A stretch of 24,135 nucleotides of DNA, taken from positions 1 through 24,135 of IMG/VR virus record IMGVR_UViG_3300005253_003501; one strand, 5' to 3'. The stretch is from a virus. Each line of letters begins with the position of its first letter. The stretch's first letter is position 1. A model generated the notes under the pieces. The model was given only the letters and a program-made list of their open reading frames with translations, had not been told where the DNA came from and did no database searches. Below, in pieces: positions 1 to 8,063 of the stretch. Made by a program: the position numbers and the translations under genes.

Positions 1-137
1 AATGGAGATAGCGCTGGTATATCTGTATTATTAGAACATTTTGCAAATGTTGCTATACCTCTATCTATCCCTATTGTTAAACCTTCTTTTTTTTCTTCTA
101 TCTCTTTTTCTATTTTACAACTAAATGATATAGTGGT
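1..137 (-). pseudogene. TnpB (IS605/IS200 OrfB family) fragment, 5'-truncated, runs off the window
   Basis: Read on the minus strand directly after the IS630 transposase stop, an open frame of 45 codons carries a TnpB-type segment. A beta-strand-like ISFSCKIE leads, through a charged linker, to GLTIGIDRGIATFAKCSN, which is the RuvC-I motif of the TnpB/OrfB family; the aspartate codon is at 63-65. TnpB proteins are RNA-guided nucleases encoded by IS200/IS605 elements. The frame has no start codon: an in-frame TAA lies just before it (138-140), so the usual N-terminal part is absent. The rest of the gene lies beyond base 1. This looks like a gene broken by the neighbouring IS630 element or by a deletion. 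The family call rests on one motif plus its flanks, and the downstream RuvC-II, zinc-finger and RuvC-III parts cannot be seen. Confidence 0.72.
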
Positions 138-143
138 TTAAAT

Positions 144-623
144 TTACATTGATAATATTGCTCCATCGAATGCATCAGTAAACTTTTTAACTTTTGGTAG
201 CAATTCTTTAATTTTATTTTTCATATTAGCCCAAAATTTTTCTATAGGATTTAAATCAGGAGAATATGGAGGAAGAAATAAAAGTTTACATCCGGCAGCT
301 TCTATTAATCTTTTACTTTCAGATGATTTATGAAAACTAGCATTATCAAGAATTAGAACTTGTCCAGGACTAAGCTTAGGAATTAAAACTTTCTTTAACC
401 AAATATTAAATAATATAGTATCACACGTTCCTTCAAAACACATTGGAGATAGAAATTTTCCTTTAAAGAGAGCGGAAATTACACTTTGTCTTGCAAAACG
501 TTTACCCGATACTTCTCCAAGAATTTTTTGATTTCGAAAACCTCTGCCATATTGCCTATAGAGATATTCATTAACTCCACTTTCATCCAGATAAATTCTT
601 TGATCAACTGGAATTTTTAACAA
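144..623 (-). CDS. IS630-family transposase, DDE catalytic part (orfB)
   Basis: This is the 159-residue catalytic half of an IS630-family transposase. The DD34E triad is intact: D13 in YLDESG, D93 in LILDNASFHKS and E128 in SPDLNPIEKFW, with 34 residues between the last two. The tail resembles the usual IS630 C-terminus. The annotated start is a TTG (621-623) with no good ribosome-binding site. The same frame extends upstream through residues typical of the family (TTFYKERNEEKRQIFRQE) to an A8 run at 679-686, so it is probably translated as a -1 frameshift product with the upstream frame (617-1270), giving about 375 residues. Two in-frame stops (TAA at 144-146 and 138-140) end it. The catalytic residues are intact, but the element seems to lack its other end, so mobility is doubtful. 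Confidence 0.9.
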   Translation of the reverse strand: MLKIPVDQRIYLDESGVNEYLYRQYGRGFRNQKILGEVSGKRFARQSVISALFKGKFLSPMCFEGTCDTILFNIWLKKVLIPKLSPGQVLILDNASFHKSSESKRLIEAAGCKLLFLPPYSPDLNPIEKFWANMKNKIKELLPKVKKFTDAFDGAILSM

Positions 624-1270
624 TTCTTGCCTGAAGATTTGTCTTTTTTCTTCATTTCTTTCCTTATAGAAAGTAGTCTTTTTTTTCGTGTAATTTTTAG
701 TCTTTTTAAAGCATAAAAAATCGTTTGAGGAGTGAGAGAGAAATGTTTTCCTATCTCAGATAAAAAATGATCCGGATGCTCCTGTATATATTTTATCAAT
801 AACTCATCATTAATTTTTTTATTTAGATCACCATCTACATAACTTTGTTCTATTAAAATTGCTTCTAAACAAACCCGAAATCGAGCAGCGGCAGCCTCTT
901 CATCTATACTAAGTAATTTACAACCTTTCTCATACAGATCAAGAAGTTTACTTGGTGTATTTTGATAGTTTTTTGATGATGGATATTCAGGTCTAAGAGA
1001 TACAATTTTTTCTAATTCAAATTCTGACGGTTCTTTATAATTCATAAATTGAAAAAGTCTAATTTCTTGTTCTTCGCATGACAAACATGTATTGTATACA
1101 TGACACCACTTTTCTTGTATGACTGGCGTCGTGTCGGGATAATGATTTAGTGTGCAAACACGATACCTAGGCACATATGTATCATTACAATATGGACATA
1201 TTCTAACTTTTTTCAAATTATTCTCTAATACATCATCCAGTCTAGCTGGTATGGGTATTTTTATTGTCAT
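617..1270 (-). CDS. Chimera: DUF4145-like N-terminus fused to IS630 transposase second HTH (orfA part)
   Basis: This 217-residue frame has two unrelated halves. Residues 1 to about 153 look like a DUF4145 protein: CPYC at 25-28 and CLSC at 62-65 as a zinc-ribbon-like pair, then SLRPEYPS, a Y-E-K-G helix, and AAAARFRVCLEAIL followed by a short GDLNKKI segment. From about residue 155 the text becomes the second helix-turn-helix of an IS630 transposase (HPDHFLSEIGKHF, then QTIFYALKRLKITRKK). The first IS630 HTH and the DUF4145 C-terminus are both missing, as expected from a deletion joining an inserted element to its target. After R195-K197 the natural IS630 sequence continues only in the -1 frame; the zero frame ends 20 residues later in sequence unlike the family. 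The start is supported by GAGGAG upstream of the ATG. It lies after gp32 in the same direction. Any remaining function is unknown. Confidence 0.72.
   Translation of the reverse strand: MTIKIPIPARLDDVLENNLKKVRICPYCNDTYVPRYRVCTLNHYPDTTPVIQEKWCHVYNTCLSCEEQEIRLFQFMNYKEPSEFELEKIVSLRPEYPSSKNYQNTPSKLLDLYEKGCKLLSIDEEAAAARFRVCLEAILIEQSYVDGDLNKKINDELLIKYIQEHPDHFLSEIGKHFSLTPQTIFYALKRLKITRKKRLLSIRKEMKKKDKSSGKNC
679..686 (-). other. Slippery A8 run, probable -1 frameshift site in IS630 transposase
   Basis: The minus strand reads CGA AAA AAA AGA in the upstream frame. Slipping back one base at this run of eight A gives AAA AAA AAG ACT ACT, which restores the family sequence KKTTFYKERNEEKRQ and leads straight into the catalytic frame. 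Split IS630 genes with frameshifting on A runs are known in the family. A real inactivating mutation of the run length would look the same. Confidence 0.7.
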
Positions 1271-1293
1271 TTTTTACTCCTCATATATGAAAG

Positions 1294-1322
1294 ATATGGG
1301 GCACGATAAACGCGCCCCATAT
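1294..1322 (-). terminator. Strong stem-loop after gene 32; terminator-like or RNA-processing site
   Basis: On the minus strand ATATGGGGCGCG and CGTGCCCCATAT form a 12-bp stem (one G-U pair) around a UUUAU loop. It starts about 10 bases after the gp32 stop codon. Only CUUUC, not a true U tract, follows, and the ribosome-binding site of the next gene comes soon after. It may be a leaky terminator or may protect the gp32 mRNA 3' end. Confidence 0.5.
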
Positions 1323-1331
1323 TCAAGTTTG

Positions 1332-2345
1332 TTATCCCCGTTGGGCAGCAGCCCTAGCTTTGATATCAGCAAGGATATCATCTGGTTTTTTTCTTATTTC
1401 TTCGCTCGGGGTATCAACAGAAGTCGTTACAGGCGGAGTTTCAGTCTTGGGTTCCACGACTTCTGTTGATGTGGTTTCAGCGGGAGATTCTGAAACCGTA
1501 GATGCGACTGACGAAGTCACATTAGGAGTAACTTTTGAAGTTACAGAGGAGTTATTATTAAATCCAGCAGGCTTATAGAAGTTTGACCATTTTTCTGGAT
1601 CATATAGTTCACCATTTACAGATGCTTCAAACATTTCTGCGATTGCATCAACAGTATCGGTTCCTGGTTTCTTTGGAAGGAAATCAGATAACTTGAACAG
1701 TCCATATTTTTCAACTGCTTCGATTTCTGCTTCTGTTAAGCTGGAAGTTTTGCGAGAATAGCTGGATGTTGCATAATTTGCCCATTCTCCTTGCTTCGTT
1801 TTCGTAAGTCTAAAGTCTGTTCCTGCGGTGTAATCGGTTGGGATTTCATCCATTTCCGGGTCCATTAGTGCAGCTTTGATAGCATCAAAAATGCTTGGAT
1901 TAATGACAAAGCGTCGAATTGGATTTTCTGGTCCGTCATCTTCTTGCATAGGATTATCACGAACAAATCCTTGGAAAATATAAGAACGCTTCTTCCAATA
2001 TTTACGAGCTAAATCTTCTAGAGAATTATCTTTGAACCAAGGACGAATTTCTGTAAGAACAGGGCAAGTGTCACCCCACAGTTCCATGCAAGGAACCTGA
2101 ACAAAAATATCCTTATTATTAGGGTTTGGTTGACCAACGATGCCAGGAAACGCAAGTCTTATCATCTGACGCTCTACCCAGAAAAAATCGTTAGTTTCAT
2201 CTCCGTCCGGAAGGAAACGTAGGATGGCAGTAGTATCAAATGGAATGTTCCAGAATGGATAAATGGCATTATCTGAAGTAAAACTGTTTTGTCTGGATTC
2301 TTTTTCTAACAGTTTTGCGCGTAGTTCTTGTAATTTGTTTGACAT
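1332..2345 (-). CDS. 32: Single-stranded-DNA-binding protein, T4 gp32-like
   Basis: The protein coats single-stranded DNA during phage replication, recombination and repair. It has 337 residues (T4 gp32 has 301). The N-terminus is short and basic (QELRAKLLEKESRQ). The core opens with FWNIPFDTTAILRFLPDGD, the counterpart of the gp32 start of the OB fold (AVIRFLPS in T4). It continues with WKKRSYIFQGFVRDNP and NPIRRFVINPSIFDAIKAAL, matching T4 'Y.ANILVVKDP...G.VF.Y.FGKKIWDKI'. Only two cysteines (CMELWGDTC) occupy the region where T4 has its His-Cys3 zinc site, so that site is not intact. The C-terminus is Thr/Ser/Val/Pro-rich with scattered acids, unlike T4's strongly acidic tail. The ATG at 2345 is chosen over a TTG at 2369 because AGGAG lies 10 bases before it, inside the longer frame. 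Two exact late promoters lie upstream. Confidence 0.85.
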   Translation of the reverse strand: MSNKLQELRAKLLEKESRQNSFTSDNAIYPFWNIPFDTTAILRFLPDGDETNDFFWVERQMIRLAFPGIVGQPNPNNKDIFVQVPCMELWGDTCPVLTEIRPWFKDNSLEDLARKYWKKRSYIFQGFVRDNPMQEDDGPENPIRRFVINPSIFDAIKAALMDPEMDEIPTDYTAGTDFRLTKTKQGEWANYATSSYSRKTSSLTEAEIEAVEKYGLFKLSDFLPKKPGTDTVDAIAEMFEASVNGELYDPEKWSNFYKPAGFNNNSSVTSKVTPNVTSSVASTVSESPAETTSTEVVEPKTETPPVTTSVDTPSEEIRKKPDDILADIKARAAAQRG

Positions 2346-2467
2346 TGTATTAGTTCTCCTATTAGTCAAATATTTGTTTTGTATTAGTTAAAAAGAAGGC
2401 CTTTAATCCCACTCAGAACTATTGTTCATTCTGCAATATAAAGGAAATCACTTACCTCTATTATAAC

Positions 2468-2475
2468 TATTTATA
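2468..2475 (-). promoter_or_regulatory. T4-type late promoter TATAAATA upstream of gene 32 (proximal)
   Basis: This is an exact match to the T4 late -10 consensus on the minus strand. It lies about 120 bases before the gp32 ATG, leaving an untranslated leader of roughly 110 bases. Confidence 0.7.
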
Positions 2476-2506
2476 ATAATTGTTAATAAAACGTGTTTTA
2501 ACGCCG

Positions 2507-2514
2507 TATTTATA
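2507..2514 (-). promoter_or_regulatory. T4-type late promoter TATAAATA upstream of gene 32 (distal)
   Basis: A second exact TATAAATA lies 39 bases upstream of the first, with no T4-independent -35 element apparent. It sits between the terminator of the 1088-residue gene and gp32. Confidence 0.7.
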
Positions 2515-2544
2515 GTATGAATATACAGTAATGGAAAAAAGAAG

Positions 2545-2580
2545 TCAATAAAAAACTTCCGACAAAGTCGAAAGTTTTTT
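2545..2580 (-). terminator. Rho-independent terminator of the 1088-residue gene
   Basis: The minus strand forms a 10-bp stem, AACTTTCGAC and GTCGGAAGTT (one G-U pair), around a UUU loop. Flanking A and T runs extend the pairing, and it ends in a run of six T. It lies about 20 bases after the stop of the 1088-residue gene. The G-U pair becomes an A-C mismatch on the plus strand, which points to minus-strand use. Confidence 0.88.
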
Positions 2581-2600
2581 ACTTTTATTTCAAGTTTACT

Positions 2601-5600
2601 TTAATTGCGATAACGAGCCAATTGAATTATTCTTGCACCATCTTCGGAAAGCTCGGGTTCACCAGTGGGTTCTTCAGGTGCTTGTTTTAGCAAGGTTGGC
2701 ATATTACTAAGAGTAGCTTCATCGCTGAAATCTTCGGCAATTTCAGGCTCATCGGTGGGTTCTTCCTTCTTTTGATCTAATAACAATGGCATATTATCAA
2801 AAGTGGCTATACTTTCATCAGTGGATTCTTCCTTCTTTTGATCTAATAACAATGGCATATTATCAAAAGTAGCTACACTTTCATCTGTATGCGCGTTGAA
2901 ATCTTCTTCTTTCTCATCTGGATGTAATGGCAGAGGTTTCATTCTTCTACCATATGTCCCAGTATCAACATCACCACCATCTTCTGGATCAGGATACGCA
3001 CCAAAATCTTCTTTCTTAAGTCCAGCTTTGATGTCCTCTTTTCCTGCTCGACGACTTGATTTACCAGCCATTCGTTTTTGTTGTTTAGAACCAGGTTTAC
3101 CGTAACTTCCTGCCTTGCGCCGCCCTAGTTTTTTTTCAGAAGCCGCATCTTCTTCTACGTCATTTGTTTCTAAACCCGCAAGTTCACTTATTCTTGCAAG
3201 ATCAGAATCATGTTCGATACTTTCTCTTCTGCGTGGGCCGCGACCTGTTCCGAATCCTAACCCTTCGCCATGTAGAAGCATATTTGATGCCCATCTATCA
3301 AATTGTTCTGGTCTTACCATTGCATTTAATTTGTTTGTTTCCAGTGTTCTCGAAGCTTGATCTTTAAAATGAAAATCTTGGATCAATTCCAAAGATAACT
3401 GTCTTTTTGTTTCAACATCCGGAGTCCCCCAAATTGCTTGAATTTCTGTGTTGCCGACTTGTCTTAATCCAGCTTCGGCATCATACAACGGACACGGTCC
3501 TTCATGGCGATCACCGCATTTTCTACAAGGTTCAAGTTCTTCTGGAGGACCATCACTATCACCGAAGTCAGGAGGAGTAGTAGCAGTATAACGACTCCTT
3601 CCGGCATCCATTGGAGCATCGGCTTCGCCGAATTTTGCCGGACCGTAATATTGCTCAGCGTCGATTTCGTTTTTATCTCCAGCAATAACTTCATTATTGC
3701 TTAATGCAGCGTCAGCAAACTTTCCACCAAAATCGCTATCTATCAGACCCTCTTCTTCGGCTCTTTTTCGCAGTTCTTTAGTAACTGTTTCCTTAGCTTC
3801 TGGTGATCCATCAAGAAAACCATCAGAAATTTCTTGCGCTACTTTGTCAATCGCATCATTCATGCCAATTCTTCTTTCGGCTTTTAAATCTTTTAGTTTA
3901 TCGACCGCATCTTCTATTACTTGTGGGTCCATATCGCCCCACATAAATTCGGTAAGTTTTTGGCGGGTTTCGCTAATTATTTTCCAAAGTTTAGAATCTT
4001 CTTCTACGAGATTTAAAATATCGTCAAACATTTTTCGTTCTTCATAATAACTAACATATCGTTCAAATAGCGGATGTCCAACATAAAGATTTAATCTATG
4101 TAAAGCAGTCTCTGGTAGAATTTTTTCAACTTTTGGAGTTTTATCTTCTTCGATGATAAGTTCTTCTTCTTTAAAAAATTCTACATCAGCCATTTGATCA
4201 AACCACTCTTCGAGCATTGTCTCTTCTGGAGCAACACCTTCTTTATAATAATTTACAGAATGAAGACCTTCGGAATTGTCTCTGACTAATTTATGTGTCT
4301 TTCCAGTAGGACGATCGTATTCTGGAGCTTGTATCATATTAGGAACTTCATCTTCTTTTGGTTTTGGTTTTGTATCTACGGATTTCTCTTCGACGTCCGT
4401 TTCGCCATCTACATTTTTATCTTCCCAGATTGATTCACCAAATCCAATACTTTCAGTTGACGCCTTGCGAATGTTTACGCCAAGACTTTTTGCGGCATTA
4501 AACAATACAAGCATATCATCTTTACTTAGTTGATTATGTTCTGGATCTCCTAAAACATTTCCAAGATTTTCACTTGCCCTTGACCATTGAACCCATTCAG
4601 GATGATCTAGTTCAGATGGAGGAGCTAAAGTATCTTGCATTTTGAACATAAGTTCTTGTGCAGGACTTGAATAAGTTTCAGGTGCTTTTGGTCCTTTATC
4701 CATTCCGGATTCCGGTTCACCTTCAGGATCATAAGTATATTCGTTTAATCCTTCATTAACTTTTGCTTCATATTCTCTGTATTCTTGGGAACTCATAAAT
4801 GCAGGAGAACTTAAAATTCTTGATAACGCTTCAATGTCATCAGCAGAAACGGACATTCCACGTTTATTGGCAAAACGAACGGCAGCTTCTCTTTTCATGC
4901 GTTCTTTATCACCAGCAGTGTATTTTCCGCCTCGTTGCATTGGCGGGGTTACAGCAACGGCTCCTCTTAATCTATCTGGGGCAAATGATGTGATCTCATA
5001 TTCATCCAAATCTTCACTTTCGGTAAGATCAGAAGTCTGTCTAAAATATCCTACTTTTCCAGACATTTTTCTTAATGTTTCACGCAAACCAATAAAACGA
5101 GTTCTGATTTTGCCTGCGAGGTCACTACTTTGTTCAACAAGCTGTTCATCTTTACCAATAGATTTTACTTCTGCCATCATATTTTTCAAACTTGACATTT
5201 CTTCCATCATACTAGAAACTTTTATGCCAACAGTATCAAATGGAGATCCACCATTACTTAAATGACGTGCCATTGCACGGGCACCATGTAAATTATTTTC
5301 AGCTACTTTAAAACGTTCTCCGTTTTTTGTTTCAACGAAAATTGCATTTATGTTTCTACTACGAGCTCCAAATTTATCTTCGTTTACTTTATCGGTATGC
5401 CTAATAATAACTTTACATTCGCCAACTCTTTGATAACTTGAACGAGTTGTTCCTGTCATTGCTACTTTTGCTTCACTAACTGTCTTGTTAACCATAGCAG
5501 ATCCCTCTTCTACCTTTTTAATTTGATGGGCAAAATCACGTGGCTGTAATTCATGACCAAATTTTCTAATACTGTATCCCATATTCCGTCCATATTTTGC

Positions 5601-5867
5601 AGCAATATGTTTTAAAGCTTTTCCTACATTTTGTTCGAACATCGCAATATCAACATCAGGACTTAAACTAACTGATATTTTAGCTTTTTCGTCATCATCG
5701 CTTTCATGTATGGATACCATACTATTGCCCGGAACAATGAAAAACTTTCGAGCAATTTCAACGTCGTAGGTTTTGTTTGATTGATTATCAAACATTTCAA
5801 CGTTGTAGTTCGCGGCGGCCAAAATATCATAGATTTTTTTGCCTATTTTCTCATAAGGAATAGTCAT
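2601..5867 (-). CDS. Large conserved T4-like phage protein, probable virion component (1088 aa)
   Basis: I do not recognise a defined function. The N-terminal 240 residues are compact and look conserved: KKIYDILAAANYNVEMFD, FFIVPGNSMVSIHE, FGHELQPRDFAHQI, and GERFKVAENNLHGARAMARH with SNGGSPFDTVG (182-213). From memory, similar segments occur in large proteins of marine T4-like phages annotated as structural. The rest is long, acidic and lysine-rich, with predicted-disordered stretches. A possible zinc knuckle CRKCGDRHEGPC (C781, C784, H788, C792) and a very basic patch (GRRKAGSYGKPGSKQQKR, about 920-940) follow. The C-terminus carries 22-residue repeats built on TFDNMPLLLDQKKEE. It has its own GATAAATA late promoter (5898-5905) and terminator (2545-2580), so it is probably expressed late as a single gene. 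No signal peptide or membrane segment is seen. Confidence 0.6.
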   Translation of the reverse strand: MTIPYEKIGKKIYDILAAANYNVEMFDNQSNKTYDVEIARKFFIVPGNSMVSIHESDDDEKAKISVSLSPDVDIAMFEQNVGKALKHIAAKYGRNMGYSIRKFGHELQPRDFAHQIKKVEEGSAMVNKTVSEAKVAMTGTTRSSYQRVGECKVIIRHTDKVNEDKFGARSRNINAIFVETKNGERFKVAENNLHGARAMARHLSNGGSPFDTVGIKVSSMMEEMSSLKNMMAEVKSIGKDEQLVEQSSDLAGKIRTRFIGLRETLRKMSGKVGYFRQTSDLTESEDLDEYEITSFAPDRLRGAVAVTPPMQRGGKYTAGDKERMKREAAVRFANKRGMSVSADDIEALSRILSSPAFMSSQEYREYEAKVNEGLNEYTYDPEGEPESGMDKGPKAPETYSSPAQELMFKMQDTLAPPSELDHPEWVQWSRASENLGNVLGDPEHNQLSKDDMLVLFNAAKSLGVNIRKASTESIGFGESIWEDKNVDGETDVEEKSVDTKPKPKEDEVPNMIQAPEYDRPTGKTHKLVRDNSEGLHSVNYYKEGVAPEETMLEEWFDQMADVEFFKEEELIIEEDKTPKVEKILPETALHRLNLYVGHPLFERYVSYYEERKMFDDILNLVEEDSKLWKIISETRQKLTEFMWGDMDPQVIEDAVDKLKDLKAERRIGMNDAIDKVAQEISDGFLDGSPEAKETVTKELRKRAEEEGLIDSDFGGKFADAALSNNEVIAGDKNEIDAEQYYGPAKFGEADAPMDAGRSRYTATTPPDFGDSDGPPEELEPCRKCGDRHEGPCPLYDAEAGLRQVGNTEIQAIWGTPDVETKRQLSLELIQDFHFKDQASRTLETNKLNAMVRPEQFDRWASNMLLHGEGLGFGTGRGPRRRESIEHDSDLARISELAGLETNDVEEDAASEKKLGRRKAGSYGKPGSKQQKRMAGKSSRRAGKEDIKAGLKKEDFGAYPDPEDGGDVDTGTYGRRMKPLPLHPDEKEEDFNAHTDESVATFDNMPLLLDQKKEESTDESIATFDNMPLLLDQKKEEPTDEPEIAEDFSDEATLSNMPTLLKQAPEEPTGEPELSEDGARIIQLARYRN
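2760..2891 (-). repeat. Two near-identical 66-bp tandem repeats (22 aa) in the 1088-residue gene
   Basis: The unit starting at 2760 recurs at 2826 with only a few substitutions and encodes DES(V/I)ATFDNMPLLLDQKKEE(S/P)T. A diverged further copy, ATLSNMPTLLKQAPEEPT, is encoded at about 2665-2720. The reading frame is kept, so copy number could change by slippage or recombination without breaking the protein. Confidence 0.9.
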
Positions 5868-5897
5868 GTACTATACCACTCAATTATATAACTACAT

Positions 5898-5905
5898 TAT
5901 TTATC
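5898..5905 (-). promoter_or_regulatory. T4-type late promoter GATAAATA before the 1088-residue gene
   Basis: GATAAATA on the minus strand lies in the 41-base gap between the gp17 stop (5909) and the ATG at 5867, about 30 bases before that ATG. Confidence 0.65.
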
Positions 5906-5908
5906 TTT

Positions 5909-7501
<1,593 letters not shown>

Positions 7502-7517
7502 TTATCCTTATTGTTGT

Positions 7518-7796
7518 TTAAATTTTGTAAATTTGATCGATTAATTTATATTCGCCTGGCAAAATAATATCTACACTCGCAATTTTAACACTATAAATTG
7601 GGGCTTCTATGTTTTTAATCCAGTAATCCAAAAATTTATACATTCTTGGGTATTCTGGCGGTCGATCTAATGTTTGCCAAAGAAATTCTTGTAGGATAGA
7701 ATGATAATCTGGCAATCTATATGTTATTTCGATTGTTGTTAATCGGTAATCGTCACTAAATTGTTTTTTAAAATCTTCATGCGAGCTTTTGAACAA
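7518..7796 (-). CDS. Usg-like family protein
   Basis: The 92 residues match the Usg family along almost their whole length, which is the family's normal size (about 90-100). The match includes an F-x2-Q start, DDYRLTTIEITYRLPDYHSI, LQEFLWQTLDRPPEYPRMYKF, LDYWIKNIEAP and SVKIASVDIILPGEYKLID. Usg was named for the gene upstream of trpF in Caulobacter, and I know it as a small conserved alphaproteobacterial protein of unknown biochemical role. No catalytic motif is evident. The gene overlaps the upstream small gene by 20 bases and lies 19 bases before gp17, so it is co-translated in the packaging-gene run. The codon and base composition look like the neighbours, so any transfer from a host is not recent. 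The family call is strong; the reason for its presence in a phage is unknown. Confidence 0.85.
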   Translation of the reverse strand: MFKSSHEDFKKQFSDDYRLTTIEITYRLPDYHSILQEFLWQTLDRPPEYPRMYKFLDYWIKNIEAPIYSVKIASVDIILPGEYKLIDQIYKI

Positions 7797-8061
7797 GTTC
7801 TTCTGCCTTTAATAGTATCTGACTTCTTACTCTAGGATCTAACTCTTCTGTTTTATCAATATAAGAAAGAACAGCATTGATATGATTTATAGTCTCATCA
7901 GCAACTCTTTCATGCTCTTTTTTTACAACATGACTGGTTCCGCGTTTAGGAGATACATGGCTTAGTGGATCTTCTTTGCGTTTTGGTCCTACTGGTGAGT
8001 CAACTTCGTATTCTCCAAGTGTTTCCATTAACTTCCGCATTTCTTTCGAAATGTTTGTCAT
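7777..8061 (-). CDS. Hypothetical protein, 94 aa
   Basis: I do not recognise this protein. The first half is polar and probably disordered (EVDSPVGPKRKEDPLSHVSPKRG). The second half, from about residue 48, looks like two amphipathic helices (HERVADETINHINAVLSYID and DPRVRSQILLKAEELVQKLA), as in a small dimer or adaptor. GAGGAG precedes its ATG. It sits two bases after the 441-residue gene and overlaps the Usg-like gene by 20 bases, so it belongs to the packaging-gene transcript. I considered a second small-terminase-like role because of the helices and position, but there is no sequence support. Confidence 0.75.
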   Translation of the reverse strand: MTNISKEMRKLMETLGEYEVDSPVGPKRKEDPLSHVSPKRGTSHVVKKEHERVADETINHINAVLSYIDKTEELDPRVRSQILLKAEELVQKLA

Positions 8062-8063
8062 TC

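Larger units (their letters stand above)
138..808 (-). mobile_element. IS630-family element remnant (one end missing)
   Basis: The span runs from the first recognisable transposase residue (second HTH, near base 808) to the last stop codon (138-140). IS630/Tc1 elements insert at TA; TA-rich DNA surrounds the left boundary (128-142), but I could not pair two terminal inverted repeats. The right-hand (5') end, with promoter and first HTH, has been replaced by the DUF4145-like coding sequence. The left end abuts a TnpB fragment. It is best read as a decayed, nested insertion. Confidence 0.65.

Noticed and set aside
1152-1578. Plus-strand open frames opposite the chimera and the gp32 end
   Set aside because: They run antisense to well-supported genes, are low in complexity (Ser/Val/Thr-rich) and lack ribosome-binding sites.
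2346-2369. Longer gp32 starting at TTG 2369
   Set aside because: The AGGAG ribosome-binding site of the ATG at 2345 lies inside the extension, so the ATG is the likely start.
2896-5265. Several plus-strand frames within the 1088-residue gene
   Set aside because: They are mirror frames of a long coding region, Ser/Ala/Leu-rich with no recognisable domain.
7777-8061. 94-residue protein as the small terminase
   Set aside because: Only its helical nature and position fit; the 166-residue gene at 10319-10819 matches gp16 better in length and pattern.
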